From CAVPTL01 sp963708725 (GTDB lineage: Bacteria; Actinomycetota; Thermoleophilia; Gaiellales; JAICJC01), in NCBI GenBank assembly GCA_963708725.1, contig CAVPTL010000018.1:124001-188000 (forward strand): DNA of 64,000 nucleotides. Reading direction: 5' to 3'. The number at the start of each line of letters is the position of its first letter. The first letter of the stretch is position 1. Shown here piece after piece: positions 1 through 8,756 of the stretch. The position numbers and the translations under genes are program-made. Below the pieces are notes generated by a model. It was not told the origin of the DNA and made no database searches. It saw only the letters and a program-made list of their open reading frames with translations.

Positions 1-2204
1 TTGTCTTCCCAGAGCTGCTGGGCGAGCGTGGCGCTGACGCCATTCTCGGAACATCCCTTGAGGAACTTGTCCTTGAGCGAGGCCATCAGCGACCCGATCT
101 TCTTGCCGACCGCCTTTCGCAGGTCGTCTGCTTCGGCGGGCGAGAAGCCGGCGATCTCGCGTGCGATCAGCATCAACTGCTCCTGATACACCGAGATGCC
201 CGCCGTCTCGGACAGGATCGGCTCGAGCCGCGGGTCGGGGTACGAGTACTGCTCGCGCCCGTTCCGGCGGGCGGCGTAGCGGGGAATGTTCTGCATCGGG
301 CCGGGCCGGTACAGCGCCACCAGCGCGATGATGTCCTCAAACCGGGTCGGCCGCACCTGGCGGAGCGCGTCGCGCATTCCGCTCGACTCGAACTGGAAGA
401 CGCCGGTGGCATCGCCGCGGGCCATCATCTCGTAGGTCTTGAGGTCGTCCAGCGGCAGGTCGTGCACGTTCACGCGCACGCCGCTCGACTGCTCGATCAG
501 CTCGACAGCGCGGTCGATGACGTCGAGGTTTCGGAGGCCCAGGAAGTCCATCTTGAGCAGCCCCAGCGCCTCGACGTCGTTCATCGAGAACTGCGTCACC
601 ACCTCGGAGTCGACGCCCTTTTGCTGAAGGGGCAGGTACTCGGTCAGCGGTCGGTCGCCAATCACCACGGCGGCGGCATGGATCGAGTCGTTGCGGACGA
701 CACCCTCGAGCGGCATGGCCATGTCCACAACGGCGCGGGTGGTCTCGTCCAGGTCGTAGCTCTTGCGCAGCTCGGCGCCCTGCTTCATGCACATGTCGAA
801 CGAGATCTTGGGACCCTCGGGCACGAACTTGGCGATCCGATCGACCACGCCGTAGGGCAGGCCCATCACCCGGCCGGCATCCTTGATCGCGGCCTTGGGC
901 TGCATCTTGCCGAAGGTGATGATCTGGGCCACGTTGCGGCGCCCGTACTTCTCGGCGACGTAGTTGATCACGCGCTCGCGACCGGCGACCGCGAAGTCGA
1001 CATCGACGTCGGGCATCGACTTGCGACCCGGGTTCAGGAACCGCTCGAACAGCAGCGAGTAGCGCATCGGATCGAGATCGGTGATGCGCAGGCAGTAGGC
1101 CACCAGCGAGCCGGCGGCCGAGCCGCGGCCCGGCCCGACCGAGATGCCCTCCGAGCGCGCGAACCGGATGAAGTCCCAGACGATCAGGAAGTAGTCGGGG
1201 AAGCCCATCTCCTCGATCGTTTTCAGCTCGAACTCGAGCCGCTGGCGCAGCTCGGGCGTCTCCTTGCCGTAGCGCTCACGCAGTCCCTCCTCGGCCAGCT
1301 TACGCAGATACGCAACGGCGGTCTCGCCGCCGGGCAGGTCGAAGTGCGGCAGGTGACTGGCCTCGAAATCGAGCGTCGCGGAGCAGCGGTCGGCGATCTG
1401 GACCGTGTTGCGCAGCATGTCCTCACCGAATCGCGGCGCGAACAGGTCGTACATCTCCTGCGGCGAGCGCAGGTAGAACCCGTGGTTGGAGAACTTGAAG
1501 CGGTTCGGGTTTTCGAGCGTGTCGCCGGTCTGGATGCACAACATCGCTTCGTGCGGAATGGCATCGGCGGCGGTCAGGTAGTGCACATCTCCGGTGCCGA
1601 CCAGCGGCAGGCCGGCGTCGCCTGCCATCGAGATCAGCTTCGGGGTGATCTGCGTCTGGATATCGATTCCGCCGTCCTGGATCTCGACGTACACGTCGTC
1701 GCGGCCAAAGATCTGCACCAACTTGTCGAGTTCGTCCCGGGCGCGCTTGTCGTCGCCGTCCACGAGCGCCTTGCTGACCCGCCCCGAGAGGCAGCCCGAC
1801 AGCGCGATGATGCCATCGGCATGGCTCGCGAGCTGTTCGAGATCGACCCGCGGCTTGTACCAGTACCCGTCGAGGAAGCCCGCAGACACCAGCCGCACGA
1901 GGTTGTGATAGCCCTCGCGCGTCTCGGCCAGAAGCGTCAGATGCCCGCGGCGCTCCCGCTGGGGACGCGCAGCGTGATCATCGACCACATAGATCTCGCA
2001 GCCCAGAATCGGCTTGATCCCGGCCTTGGCGCCGGCTTTGCTGAACTCCACCGCGCCCGCCATCGACCCGTGGTCGGTGAGCCCGATCGCGGGCATCTCG
2101 AACTCTGCGGCTCGGTTGACGAGCGGGCCGATCCGGCACGCACCATCGAGAATGGAGTACTCGCTGTGGACGTGGAGATGGGCGTACTGCGGTTGACTCG
2201 GCAC
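1..2204 (-). CDS. dnaE: DNA polymerase III alpha subunit, 5' part (runs off left edge)
   Basis: Replicative polymerase catalytic subunit. About 734 codons of the N-terminal part are visible and the rest lies beyond base 1. The start is GTG, giving VPSQPQYAHLHVHSEYS; an in-frame TAA lies four codons upstream and no other start fits. The N-terminus is a PHP domain (HLHVHSEYS, LTDHGSMAG), followed by the PolIIIalpha palm with the catalytic PDVDVDF motif and the conserved GPGRGSAAGSLVAYCL segment. There is no Shine-Dalgarno, but a TAAACT box ends 9 nt before the GTG, so a leaderless or nearly leaderless transcript is likely. A second, SOS-type dnaE2 lies at 30.3 kb, so this copy is the replicative one by inference. 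Confidence 0.96.
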   Translation of the reverse strand, partial: MPSQPQYAHLHVHSEYSILDGACRIGPLVNRAAEFEMPAIGLTDHGSMAGAVEFSKAGAKAGIKPILGCEIYVVDDHAARPQRERRGHLTLLAETREGYHNLVRLVSAGFLDGYWYKPRVDLEQLASHADGIIALSGCLSGRVSKALVDGDDKRARDELDKLVQIFGRDDVYVEIQDGGIDIQTQITPKLISMAGDAGLPLVGTGDVHYLTAADAIPHEAMLCIQTGDTLENPNRFKFSNHGFYLRSPQEMYDLFAPRFGEDMLRNTVQIADRCSATLDFEASHLPHFDLPGGETAVAYLRKLAEEGLRERYGKETPELRQRLEFELKTIEEMGFPDYFLIVWDFIRFARSEGISVGPGRGSAAGSLVAYCLRITDLDPMRYSLLFERFLNPGRKSMPDVDVDFAVAGRERVINYVAEKYGRRNVAQIITFGKMQPKAAIKDAGRVMGLPYGVVDRIAKFVPEGPKISFDMCMKQGAELRKSYDLDETTRAVVDMAMPLEGVVRNDSIHAAAVVIGDRPLTEYLPLQQKGVDSEVVTQFSMNDVEALGLLKMDFLGLRNLDVIDRAVELIEQSSGVRVNVHDLPLDDLKTYEMMARGDATGVFQFESSGMRDALRQVRPTRFEDIIALVALYRPGPMQNIPRYAARRNGREQYSYPDPRLEPILSETAGISVYQEQLMLIAREIAGFSPAEADDLRKAVGKKIGSLMASLKDKFLKGCSENGVSATLAQQLWED

Positions 2205-2213
2205 GGGTTTTTG

Positions 2214-2219
2214 AGTTTA
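2214..2219 (-). promoter_or_regulatory. -10 box of dnaE (TAAACT)
   Basis: TANNNT-type -10 hexamer ending 9 nt before the GTG of dnaE, with no clear -35. It lies just after the hairpin that closes the upstream gene. Predicted start of transcription is within 2-3 nt of the GTG. Confidence 0.45.
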
Positions 2220-2220
2220 C

Positions 2221-2251
2221 CGAGCGGGGGCGACGGAGCCGCCCCCGCTCG
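2221..2251 (-). terminator. Strong hairpin between the 80-residue gene and dnaE
   Basis: Perfect 12-bp stem (CGAGCGGGGGCG, 2221-2232, against 2240-2251) with a 7-nt loop. On the minus strand it begins about 5 nt after the stop of the 80-codon gene and is followed by an A-rich, not T-rich, stretch. It probably insulates that gene from dnaE; the missing U-tract leaves true intrinsic termination uncertain. Confidence 0.6.
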
Positions 2252-2256
2252 ACAAA

Positions 2257-2499
2257 TTACTGCCCCGCCATCCGGTGGCGGAGAACCAACCCGGCCGAGG
2301 TCACTGCGGCGGCAGTCGCGAACGCCGCTGCGCCTCCAATCACGGCCGTGCGCCGACGTCGGCGGCGGCGCTCCTGAGAGCTACGCAGCGTGCGATCGAC
2401 GACCCCTCGGGCCTTGCGGCTGATACCTGCGTTGCGCAGATTTCTCACCGTCGAAACCGAGGTCGTGTACCCGAGTGCTGCTTTCCGTGAGTTGAACAT
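2257..2499 (-). CDS. Small basic single-span membrane protein, unknown
   Basis: 80 residues. The first 50 are very basic, ending in a run of seven Arg; a hydrophobic Ala/Val-rich segment (about residues 53-73) then looks like one transmembrane helix with a short C-terminal tail (LRHRMAGQ). No family recognised. The gene stands alone upstream of dnaE, closed by a strong hairpin. A TACAGT box ends 7 nt before the ATG and no Shine-Dalgarno is visible, which fits a leaderless mRNA. The reading on the opposite strand here has no better features. Probably real, function unknown. Confidence 0.55.
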   Translation of the reverse strand: MFNSRKAALGYTTSVSTVRNLRNAGISRKARGVVDRTLRSSQERRRRRRRTAVIGGAAAFATAAAVTSAGLVLRHRMAGQ

Positions 2500-2506
2500 G
2501 TGGCCT

Positions 2507-2512
2507 ACTGTA
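2507..2512 (-). promoter_or_regulatory. -10 box (TACAGT) of the 80-residue gene
   Basis: TACAGT ends 7 nt before the ATG at 2499, the distance expected if transcription starts on the A of the start codon. No convincing -35. Confidence 0.45.
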
Positions 2513-2609
2513 GCCGAGCATCCGGGTGAAGCAGGTTACCGATTTCGGAGGCTCCGAATACCACATCCCGGTGATCGCTGAGAGGCCGCGGGCTGGCGAC
2601 ATCTGACCC

Positions 2610-2762
2610 ATGGACGCGAACCCCAACACCTCAACGCAGATCGAAATCGACGACCGCTTCATCGGTGACTGGATCGAGTACGGGATGGCCGAGATCACCA
2701 CGTACCTGGCCAAGCATCTGCGGTTCGCTCGCTGGTGCGAGGAGCACGGCTCCGGCGAGTAG
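2610..2762 (+). CDS. 50-residue unknown protein
   Basis: Begins MDANPNTSTQIEIDDRF and ends RWCEEHGSGE. Third codon positions are almost all G or C, as in the surrounding real genes, which argues for coding. The protein is acidic, with no transmembrane helix and a single Cys. It is the only plus-strand gene in this part of the window and converges on ispG, whose stop is 3 nt away. No Shine-Dalgarno is obvious. No family recognised; it could be a lineage-specific small protein. Confidence 0.55.
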   Translation: MDANPNTSTQIEIDDRFIGDWIEYGMAEITTYLAKHLRFARWCEEHGSGE

Positions 2763-2765
2763 CCG

Positions 2766-3869
2766 CTAGACCACCGGCAGCGACAGCTTGCGGATCTTGC
2801 GCTGCGGCCGCACCATGCCGCCGGCAATCCAGGCATCGACCTCACTGAACAGCTCTTCCACCAAACTACTCTGAGGCACCTTTCGGAGCACCTCGCCGTG
2901 GGCGTAGATGAAGCCGGCATCTCGCCCACCGGCGATCCCGAAATCGGCACTGCCGGCCTCGCCCGGGCCGTTCACCGCACAGCCCATGACGGCCACCTCG
3001 AACACCTCGTCGTACTGCTCGAGCCGCTGCTCGACCCGCTCGGCGAGATCGAGCACATCGACGTTCGTGCGGCCACACGACGGGCACGCGATCATCACCG
3101 GCCCCTTGTGACGGAGGCCGAGTACCCGCAGCATCTCCCAGGCGACCTTGACCTCTTCGACCGGATCGGCCGTCAGCGAGACGCGCATGGTGTCGCCGAT
3201 CCCCATCGCGAGCAGAGTGCCAATGCCAATTGAGCTCTTGACGGTACCGGTGAACACCGGGCCGGCCTCGGTCACGCCCAGATGCAGTGGATACGGCACC
3301 TTGTCCGAAAGCCGCCGGTAGGCGTCGATCATCACCGGAACCGACGAACTCTTGACCGAAATCTTGAACTCGCGATAGTCAAGCCGCTCCAGCAGTCGCA
3401 CCTCCTCCAGAGCCGCCTCGACCAGCGCCCCGGCCGGGTCGTTGGTGGCGAACTGGCGCAGGTGGTCGGGAAGCGAGCCGGAGTTCGCGCCGATCCGCAT
3501 CGGGATACCGGCGGCCTTGGCCGCGGTCACGACCTGCTCGACCTTGTCGTCGCCGCCGATGTTGCCGGGATTGATGCGCACCGCGGCCACCCCTGAGTCG
3601 ATCGCTCGCAGCGCCAGCGACGCGTTGAAGTGGATGTCGGCGATCACCGGCAGGGACGAGCCGGCCACGATCGCGGGAAGCGCGTCGGCGTCGGCCCGAC
3701 CCGGCACCGCCACTCGTACGATCTCGCAGCCCGCCTCGTCCAGGCGCGCGATCTGGGCAAGCGTCGCCGCCACGTCGCTGGTGTCGGTCAGGGTCATCGA
3801 CTGGACGGCGACGGGGGCACCCCCGCCGATCAGGACTCCCCCGACAGATATCTGGCGCTCAGAAGCCAT
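2766..3869 (-). CDS. ispG: (E)-4-hydroxy-3-methylbut-2-enyl-diphosphate synthase
   Basis: Penultimate enzyme of the MEP isoprenoid pathway: converts MEcPP to HMBPP using a [4Fe-4S] cluster. 367 residues from ATG (MASERQISVGG), normal for the family; the frame is open further upstream, but that part resembles no IspG. Conserved segments are GAPVAVQSMTLTDT, VRINPGNIG and the cluster ligands in ACPSCGRT plus the Cys in VMGCAVNGPGEA. It is the last gene of the rpsB-tsf-pyrH-frr-uppS-cdsA-dxr-rseP-ispG run, 23 nt after rseP, and shares its pathway with dxr two genes upstream. Confidence 0.97.
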   Translation of the reverse strand: MASERQISVGGVLIGGGAPVAVQSMTLTDTSDVAATLAQIARLDEAGCEIVRVAVPGRADADALPAIVAGSSLPVIADIHFNASLALRAIDSGVAAVRINPGNIGGDDKVEQVVTAAKAAGIPMRIGANSGSLPDHLRQFATNDPAGALVEAALEEVRLLERLDYREFKISVKSSSVPVMIDAYRRLSDKVPYPLHLGVTEAGPVFTGTVKSSIGIGTLLAMGIGDTMRVSLTADPVEEVKVAWEMLRVLGLRHKGPVMIACPSCGRTNVDVLDLAERVEQRLEQYDEVFEVAVMGCAVNGPGEAGSADFGIAGGRDAGFIYAHGEVLRKVPQSSLVEELFSEVDAWIAGGMVRPQRKIRKLSLPVV

Positions 3870-3892
3870 GGCGCGGAGGATACCCTTTGGGC

Positions 3893-5149
3893 TCAGTGCG
3901 GCCCGGTGGTTATCAAGCTGCCCAGGTCGTTCTGAAGCCCGATCGCGAACGCAACCAGCATCAGCGCGATGCCCACGGCAGAGATCCGCTCGAACACCGC
4001 GCGGGAGACCGCCCGGCCTCGCACCTTCTCCAGCGCAATCATCAACACGTGCCCGCCGTCGAGCGGAAGGAACGGCAGCAGGTTGAAGATCGCGAGCGAG
4101 AGCGAGATGAACGCGAGGATGCTGAGGTAGTCCGCATAGCCGGTGTCGACCGCATCGGCGGAGTAGCGCGTGATCCCCACCACGCTGTGAAGCTGGGCCC
4201 GGCCCTGGGGAGTCACGACCCGCCCGAGCGCGCCGATCGTGCCGGTCGTGAGCGCCCACATCTGAGACGTCGATTTGGGCACCGCCGACAGCAGTGGGTA
4301 GCTGACCTGCCGGGTGCCAAACGCAAAGCCAAGGCGGTACTCACCCTGAATCACACGCGTCCGCTCCGGCCGAAGCGTCACCGTGTGCCCGTCGCGCAGC
4401 ACCGTGAGCCGCACGGGCTTCCCGTGGGTGGCCACGATCACGTTGTGGGCCTGGGTGGGCGACAGATGTCGTCCGTTGATCGTGAGGACGTGATCCCCAG
4501 GCTTCAACCCGGCCTTCGCGGCGGGGCTTGGGTAGAGCACCGAGTGCACCTCGTTGCTGGCCTGGGGCACCCCGGTGACAAACAGTCCGACGAGAATCAC
4601 AAAGCACGCAACCACATTCATGAACGGCCCGGCGAGGATCACGATCAGGCGGTTCGTGCGACTCGACCGCCAGTACGAGCGGGGATCGAGCGCCTCCTCG
4701 ACCCGGCTCAGGTTGCGCTGGATCCGGCGCCGGTCGGCAGGCGTCAACGAGTGGTCACAGACCTCGAGGGCGGCGCGGATACGATCAAGCGACTCGGCTG
4801 CCTCGTCGTGGCGGTTGCGATTGATGCGCGTGCGAAACTCGTCAACCGCGTCGGAAAGCTCCAGTCCCTCGGCAGGGTCGAGCGCGTCGGGGCGCTCCAG
4901 CACATCATCGATCGCATACAGATCGTCGCCCTCGGGACGCAGCATCCCCGGAATCTTCACGTACCCGCCCAGCGGGATCAGCCCGATCCGATACTCGGTG
5001 TCGCCCCACTTCTTGCCGACCAGTATCGGCGGAAAGCCAATCGTGAAGTTCAACGCGCGCATGCCGACCAGCTTGGCCGCACCGAAGTGGCCCAGCTCGT
5101 GGATGAAGATCAAAAGCAGCAGGCCGAGGATTGCGATGGCGAAGCTCAC
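3893..5149 (-). CDS. rseP: Site-2 membrane metalloprotease RseP/Rip1-type with a cytosolic insertion
   Basis: Intramembrane zinc protease that cleaves membrane-anchored regulators. 418 residues from a GTG in a GTGA junction with the dxr stop. Zinc site HELGH at residues 17-21 in the first helix and the second site in LPFLPLDGGHVLM near the C-terminus; a PDZ domain lies between (SPAAKAGLKPGDHVLTINGR). Odd feature: roughly residues 71-155, between GGYVKIPGM and DPRSYWRSSRTNR, form an extra charged, probably helical segment absent from the usual protease, in the cytosolic loop before the next helix. Position next to dxr and cdsA is the usual one for rseP. Confidence 0.95.
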   Translation of the reverse strand: MSFAIAILGLLLLIFIHELGHFGAAKLVGMRALNFTIGFPPILVGKKWGDTEYRIGLIPLGGYVKIPGMLRPEGDDLYAIDDVLERPDALDPAEGLELSDAVDEFRTRINRNRHDEAAESLDRIRAALEVCDHSLTPADRRRIQRNLSRVEEALDPRSYWRSSRTNRLIVILAGPFMNVVACFVILVGLFVTGVPQASNEVHSVLYPSPAAKAGLKPGDHVLTINGRHLSPTQAHNVIVATHGKPVRLTVLRDGHTVTLRPERTRVIQGEYRLGFAFGTRQVSYPLLSAVPKSTSQMWALTTGTIGALGRVVTPQGRAQLHSVVGITRYSADAVDTGYADYLSILAFISLSLAIFNLLPFLPLDGGHVLMIALEKVRGRAVSRAVFERISAVGIALMLVAFAIGLQNDLGSLITTGPH

Positions 5150-6291
5150 GCTGCCACCGCCACCAGTACCCTGGCCCGTGCGCGAGCGCGCTCGTTGCAC
5201 TCCAGCGCCTGTTCGAGCGAGGTCAGCGGCTCCGAGTCGATCTGATCCAGGGTTTGTTCGACCACACCCGGGATATCGGCAAAACCGATGCCCCCCGCGA
5301 GGAAGTCTGCAACCGCGATCTCATTTGCGGCATTCAGGATGCAGGGCGCAGTGCCACCGGCCTCCCCGGCCTCGCGGGCGAGCCGCAGGCACCTGAAGGC
5401 ATCGAGATCGGGCGGCTCGAAGTCGAGGCTAAACGCGGCCCCGAGGTCGAGCCGTGCCGCCGGCGTGGCGGCCCGAGCGGGATAGGTCAGCGCCCACGAG
5501 ATCGGCACGCGCATGTCGGGCAGGCCGAGGTGAGCGATCAGCGCTCCGTCGCGGAAGCGCACCATGCCGTGCACGATCGACTGCGGGTGAACGACGATCT
5601 CGATCGAGTCGTAGGCCAGCCCGAACAGCATGTGAGCCTCGATCAGCTCGAGTCCCTTGTTCATCAGCGTGGCGGAGTCGATCGTGATCTTGGCGCCCAT
5701 GCTCCAGGTCGGGTGCTGGAGGGCGCCGTCGACGGTGACACTCTCGAGCTGCGCGTTTGAGTACCCGCGAAATGGCCCTCCCGACGCGGTGATGACCAGG
5801 CCCTCGACGGAGCCTTCGACCGCGCCTTGCAGGCACTGGGCAAGCGCCGAGTGCTCGCTGTCGACCGGGAGCAGCCGGCGGCCCGAACGGTCGCGGGCAG
5901 CGAGCACCAGGTCTCCCCCCGCAACGAGGCTCTCCTTGTTGGCCAGCGCGACGTCGGCGCCGTGCTCGAAGGCGGCCAGGGTCGCCTCGAGTCCGGCGGC
6001 GCCCATCACCCCGTTCAAGACGATGTCGGCGCCGCACTCGCGAACCAGCTGTGCGGCCGACCCGGCGCCTTCGAGCACCTCACCGTCGAAATCCGTTCGC
6101 GCCCGCGCAGCTGCGCCGGGCTCGGCGAGCGCAATCATCGGGACGTGATGCGTACGTGCAGCTGCCACCAGTTCGTCGGCGCTCGAGTGCGCCGCCAGGG
6201 CACAGACCCGTAGCTCAGGGTGTTCGCGCACGATCTCGAGCGCCTGCACCCCGATCGAGCCCGTCGCTCCCAGAATCGCAACCGATCGCAT
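5146..6291 (-). CDS. dxr: 1-deoxy-D-xylulose 5-phosphate reductoisomerase
   Basis: Second enzyme of the MEP pathway: NADPH-dependent conversion of DXP to MEP, target of fosmidomycin. 381 residues, normal length. N-terminal Rossmann motif GATGSIG; central NKESLVAGG and metal-binding VDSEHSA; substrate segment SGGPFRG; MGAKITIDSATLMNKGLE. The stop overlaps the start of rseP, so the two are translationally coupled. Confidence 0.97.
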   Translation of the reverse strand: MRSVAILGATGSIGVQALEIVREHPELRVCALAAHSSADELVAAARTHHVPMIALAEPGAAARARTDFDGEVLEGAGSAAQLVRECGADIVLNGVMGAAGLEATLAAFEHGADVALANKESLVAGGDLVLAARDRSGRRLLPVDSEHSALAQCLQGAVEGSVEGLVITASGGPFRGYSNAQLESVTVDGALQHPTWSMGAKITIDSATLMNKGLELIEAHMLFGLAYDSIEIVVHPQSIVHGMVRFRDGALIAHLGLPDMRVPISWALTYPARAATPAARLDLGAAFSLDFEPPDLDAFRCLRLAREAGEAGGTAPCILNAANEIAVADFLAGGIGFADIPGVVEQTLDQIDSEPLTSLEQALECNERARARARVLVAVAA

Positions 6292-6326
6292 GCCGATCAG
6301 TGTAACCAGCCCAGGTTGGGATCCGA

Positions 6327-6578
6327 TCAGCGCCCGACATCGGCCATCGACCGCGGCAGATCACGCTCCCCATCGATCGCGCCGACCCACAGGACGTGGC
6401 CGGAGATCGCGTCCACCACAAACCCCCGCTGCCCGAAGCCCACCGCCGCATACCGCGGCGGACTCACGCCCTCGAGTTCCCAGCCGAACCACTCCGAGCG
6501 CTCAACCGCCGCCAGCTCGGGGTCGCGCTCGCACAGCGTCGTGATGGCACGGGCCGGCAGGTCACGGTTGGAGGTCAT
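6327..6578 (-). CDS. 83-residue unknown protein between cdsA and dxr
   Basis: Reads MTSNRDLPARAITTLCERD and ends SMADVGR; soluble, with no signal or transmembrane segment. It has a Trp-rich middle (SEWFGWELEGV) and a beta-strand-like second half (AAVGFGQRGFVVDAISG). An in-frame ATG nine codons upstream (base 6605) is an equally possible start. It lies in the operon, 42 nt after cdsA and 35 nt before dxr. No family recognised. Confidence 0.6.
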   Translation of the reverse strand: MTSNRDLPARAITTLCERDPELAAVERSEWFGWELEGVSPPRYAAVGFGQRGFVVDAISGHVLWVGAIDGERDLPRSMADVGR

Positions 6579-6619
6579 CGACTCGAGCCGACCCCGGAAC
6601 CCCATCCGCCGGCGGGGCC

Positions 6620-7435
6620 TCACACCCGTCCAATCGCCAGCGCCACGAAATATGCCGCTGCGCCCGCGAACAGCAACGCATCGATGCGGTCGAGCACGCC
6701 GCCGTGGCCGCCCAGAATCCGGCCGGTGTCCTTCACCCCCATGTCTCGCTTGAGGTAGGACTCGAACAGGTCTCCGACCGGCCCCGCAAACGTAATCGCA
6801 AGCGCGAACTCGGTCGCATGGATGGGCGACAACGGAACCCCCGCGGGCTGCTTGTACACGGTGAAGAATACGGCCAGGAAGCCGCACACCAGCCCGGCGA
6901 TGAGACCCTCAACCGTCTTGTTGGGCGAAATCTCCCCCGCCAGCCGGCGGCGGCCGAACATCCGGCCGAAGAGGTACGCCGCGGTATCCGAGAGCCACAC
7001 GCCCAAAAACACGGCGAGCAGCAGCACCCGGCCCCACTGCCCCGGGCCGGGGATGTCGCGGATGGCGACCAGCAGTCCCAGGCCAAGGCCGATCCACACC
7101 AGGCCGAAAATGGTCACCGACAACTGCACCACCGCGTGCTGGCGCACATCCCCCACCGCCGAGAGCCAAAAGGCGAGCAGCAGCACCAGGAACAGCGGCG
7201 CGGTCGCCCAGGCCAAGCCGCCGTGGTGAATCGCGATCGGGATCAGGATCACTCCGATCATGCCGGCGGGGATCAGCGGACGAAACTGGCGGGTCATGAC
7301 GTACAGCTCGTGCAGGGCGATCACTCCCGTGACCACCGCCACGGCGGTCATCACCCAGCCGCCGACGTAGACCGCATACACGGCCACGATCAGCAACGGA
7401 ACCGCAATCAGGACACGCGATACCAGCGCGTTCAC
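6620..7435 (-). CDS. cdsA: Phosphatidate cytidylyltransferase (CDP-diacylglycerol synthase)
   Basis: Makes CDP-diacylglycerol from phosphatidate and CTP for phospholipid synthesis. 271 residues, with seven or eight hydrophobic segments. The family signature is near the C-terminus: YLKRDMGVKDTGRILGGHGG then LDRIDALLF (usual form KD..PGHGG..DR.D). Start overlaps the stop of uppS by 4 nt (ATGA). Confidence 0.95.
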   Translation of the reverse strand: MNALVSRVLIAVPLLIVAVYAVYVGGWVMTAVAVVTGVIALHELYVMTRQFRPLIPAGMIGVILIPIAIHHGGLAWATAPLFLVLLLAFWLSAVGDVRQHAVVQLSVTIFGLVWIGLGLGLLVAIRDIPGPGQWGRVLLLAVFLGVWLSDTAAYLFGRMFGRRRLAGEISPNKTVEGLIAGLVCGFLAVFFTVYKQPAGVPLSPIHATEFALAITFAGPVGDLFESYLKRDMGVKDTGRILGGHGGVLDRIDALLFAGAAAYFVALAIGRV

Positions 7436-8202
7436 CGACGCCCGTATCTTCGTCTGCGACCGGCATAGGCCTCCAGCGCCTCGCGCAGATCATCCCCGCC
7501 GAAGTCCGGCCAAAGCGTCGAGGTGAAGTGGAACTCGGCATAGGCCGCCTGCCACAGCAGAAAGTTGGAAACGCGCAGCTCGCCGGAGGTGCGGATGACG
7601 AGGTCGGGATCGGGCATCTGCGGAGCGTACATACGGGCTGCGACGGCCTGCTCGTCGATCGCCTCGGCCTCCACCCCGTCTTCCACCAGCCGGCGCGCGG
7701 CGGCGACGACCTCGGCCCGTGCTCCATAGTCGAACGCGACCCACAGATCGAGCCGCGTGTTTTCGTGTGTGCGCGTCTCCATGTCGTGCATCAGCTCGCG
7801 CAGGCTGTCGGGACACCGATCGCGGCGACCGATGAAATGCATGCGCACGCCCTGGCGTTGCAGGTCGGGGAACTGCTCGCGGATCGTCTCCTCGAACAGC
7901 ACCATCAGATCGGCCACCTCGTCGTCTGGACGTCCCCAGTTCTCGGTGGAGAACGCGAACACCGCGAGGTTGCGGATGCCGAGGTCAGGGGCCGCTTCGA
8001 CCGTACGGCGCAGCGCCTTGGTGCCGGCGCGATGGCCCGCCAGCAGCGGCAGGTTGCGCGACTTCGCCCAGCGGCCGTTGCCGTCCATGATCACGGCCAC
8101 GTTCTCGGCGTGATCGGCGATCGGCCGTTCGGGCGCGGGACGGCGATTCAATCTGAGCGCCCGCAGCAGTCGCCGCTGCTTGCGCAGGAGCGCGGTGGTC
8201 AC
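7432..8202 (-). CDS. uppS: Isoprenyl diphosphate (undecaprenyl-type) synthase
   Basis: cis-Prenyltransferase that makes the lipid carrier for cell-wall synthesis. 256 residues. The catalytic signature MDGNGRWAKSR is near residue 40 and the conserved segments AFSTENWGRP and SGELRVSNFLLWQAAYAEF follow. It has an extra basic N-terminus of about 30 residues before the fold. Overlaps frr and cdsA by 4 nt each. In actinomycetes such enzymes can make C50 or C55 products; the sequence alone does not settle which. Confidence 0.96.
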   Translation of the reverse strand: MTTALLRKQRRLLRALRLNRRPAPERPIADHAENVAVIMDGNGRWAKSRNLPLLAGHRAGTKALRRTVEAAPDLGIRNLAVFAFSTENWGRPDDEVADLMVLFEETIREQFPDLQRQGVRMHFIGRRDRCPDSLRELMHDMETRTHENTRLDLWVAFDYGARAEVVAAARRLVEDGVEAEAIDEQAVAARMYAPQMPDPDLVIRTSGELRVSNFLLWQAAYAEFHFTSTLWPDFGGDDLREALEAYAGRRRRYGRR

Positions 8203-8756
8203 ACTTCCATGATCTCGGCCTCTTTGACCTTGAGAGCCGAGTCGATCGCCGCGGTGTGGGCGTCTGTGAGCTTCTGGAGGCGGTCCTCTGCGCGGTGCAC
8301 GTCGTCGGATCCGACGTCGCCACCTTTTTCGAGCTCCTTGAGATGGTGAATGGCGTCGCGGCGGATGTTGCGGGCGGCCACCCGGCCCTCCTCGGCCATG
8401 TGCCGCACCTGCTTCACCAGATCCTTGCGGCGCTCCTCGGTCAGCTGCGGAATCGGCAATCGGATCAGCTGGCCGTCGTTGGCCGGGGTGAGCCCCAGGT
8501 CAGACTCGAGGATGGCGCGTTCGATGTCTTTCATCGTGCCCTTGTCGAAAGGGGTGATCGTCAGCATCCGGGGCTCGGGAACGCTGATCGTGGCGAGCTG
8601 GTTGACAGGCATCAAACTGCCGTACGCGCTCACCTGGATTCGATCGAGCAGCGCGGCCGATGCCCGGCCGGTGCGGATCGTGGTGAACTCGTGCTTGGCC
8701 GCTTCGACGCTCTTGTCCATCCGCCGGGTGGCGTCGGAAAGCACATCCTCGATCAT
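8199..8756 (-). CDS. frr: Ribosome recycling factor
   Basis: Splits post-termination ribosomes together with EF-G. 185 residues, the usual length. Conserved features are DATRRMDKSVEAAKHEF, IRTGRASAALLDRI, the LMPVNQLATISVPEPR loop and RNIRRDAIHHLKELEK. Overlaps pyrH and uppS by 4 nt each, in the classic tsf-pyrH-frr-uppS order. Confidence 0.98.
   Translation of the reverse strand: MIEDVLSDATRRMDKSVEAAKHEFTTIRTGRASAALLDRIQVSAYGSLMPVNQLATISVPEPRMLTITPFDKGTMKDIERAILESDLGLTPANDGQLIRLPIPQLTEERRKDLVKQVRHMAEEGRVAARNIRRDAIHHLKELEKGGDVGSDDVHRAEDRLQKLTDAHTAAIDSALKVKEAEIMEV

Noticed and set aside
462..2423. Long open frame on the plus strand opposite dnaE
   Set aside because: The minus strand encodes clear DnaE motifs throughout; the plus frame is low-complexity His/Asp/Arg-rich, a typical shadow in GC-rich DNA.
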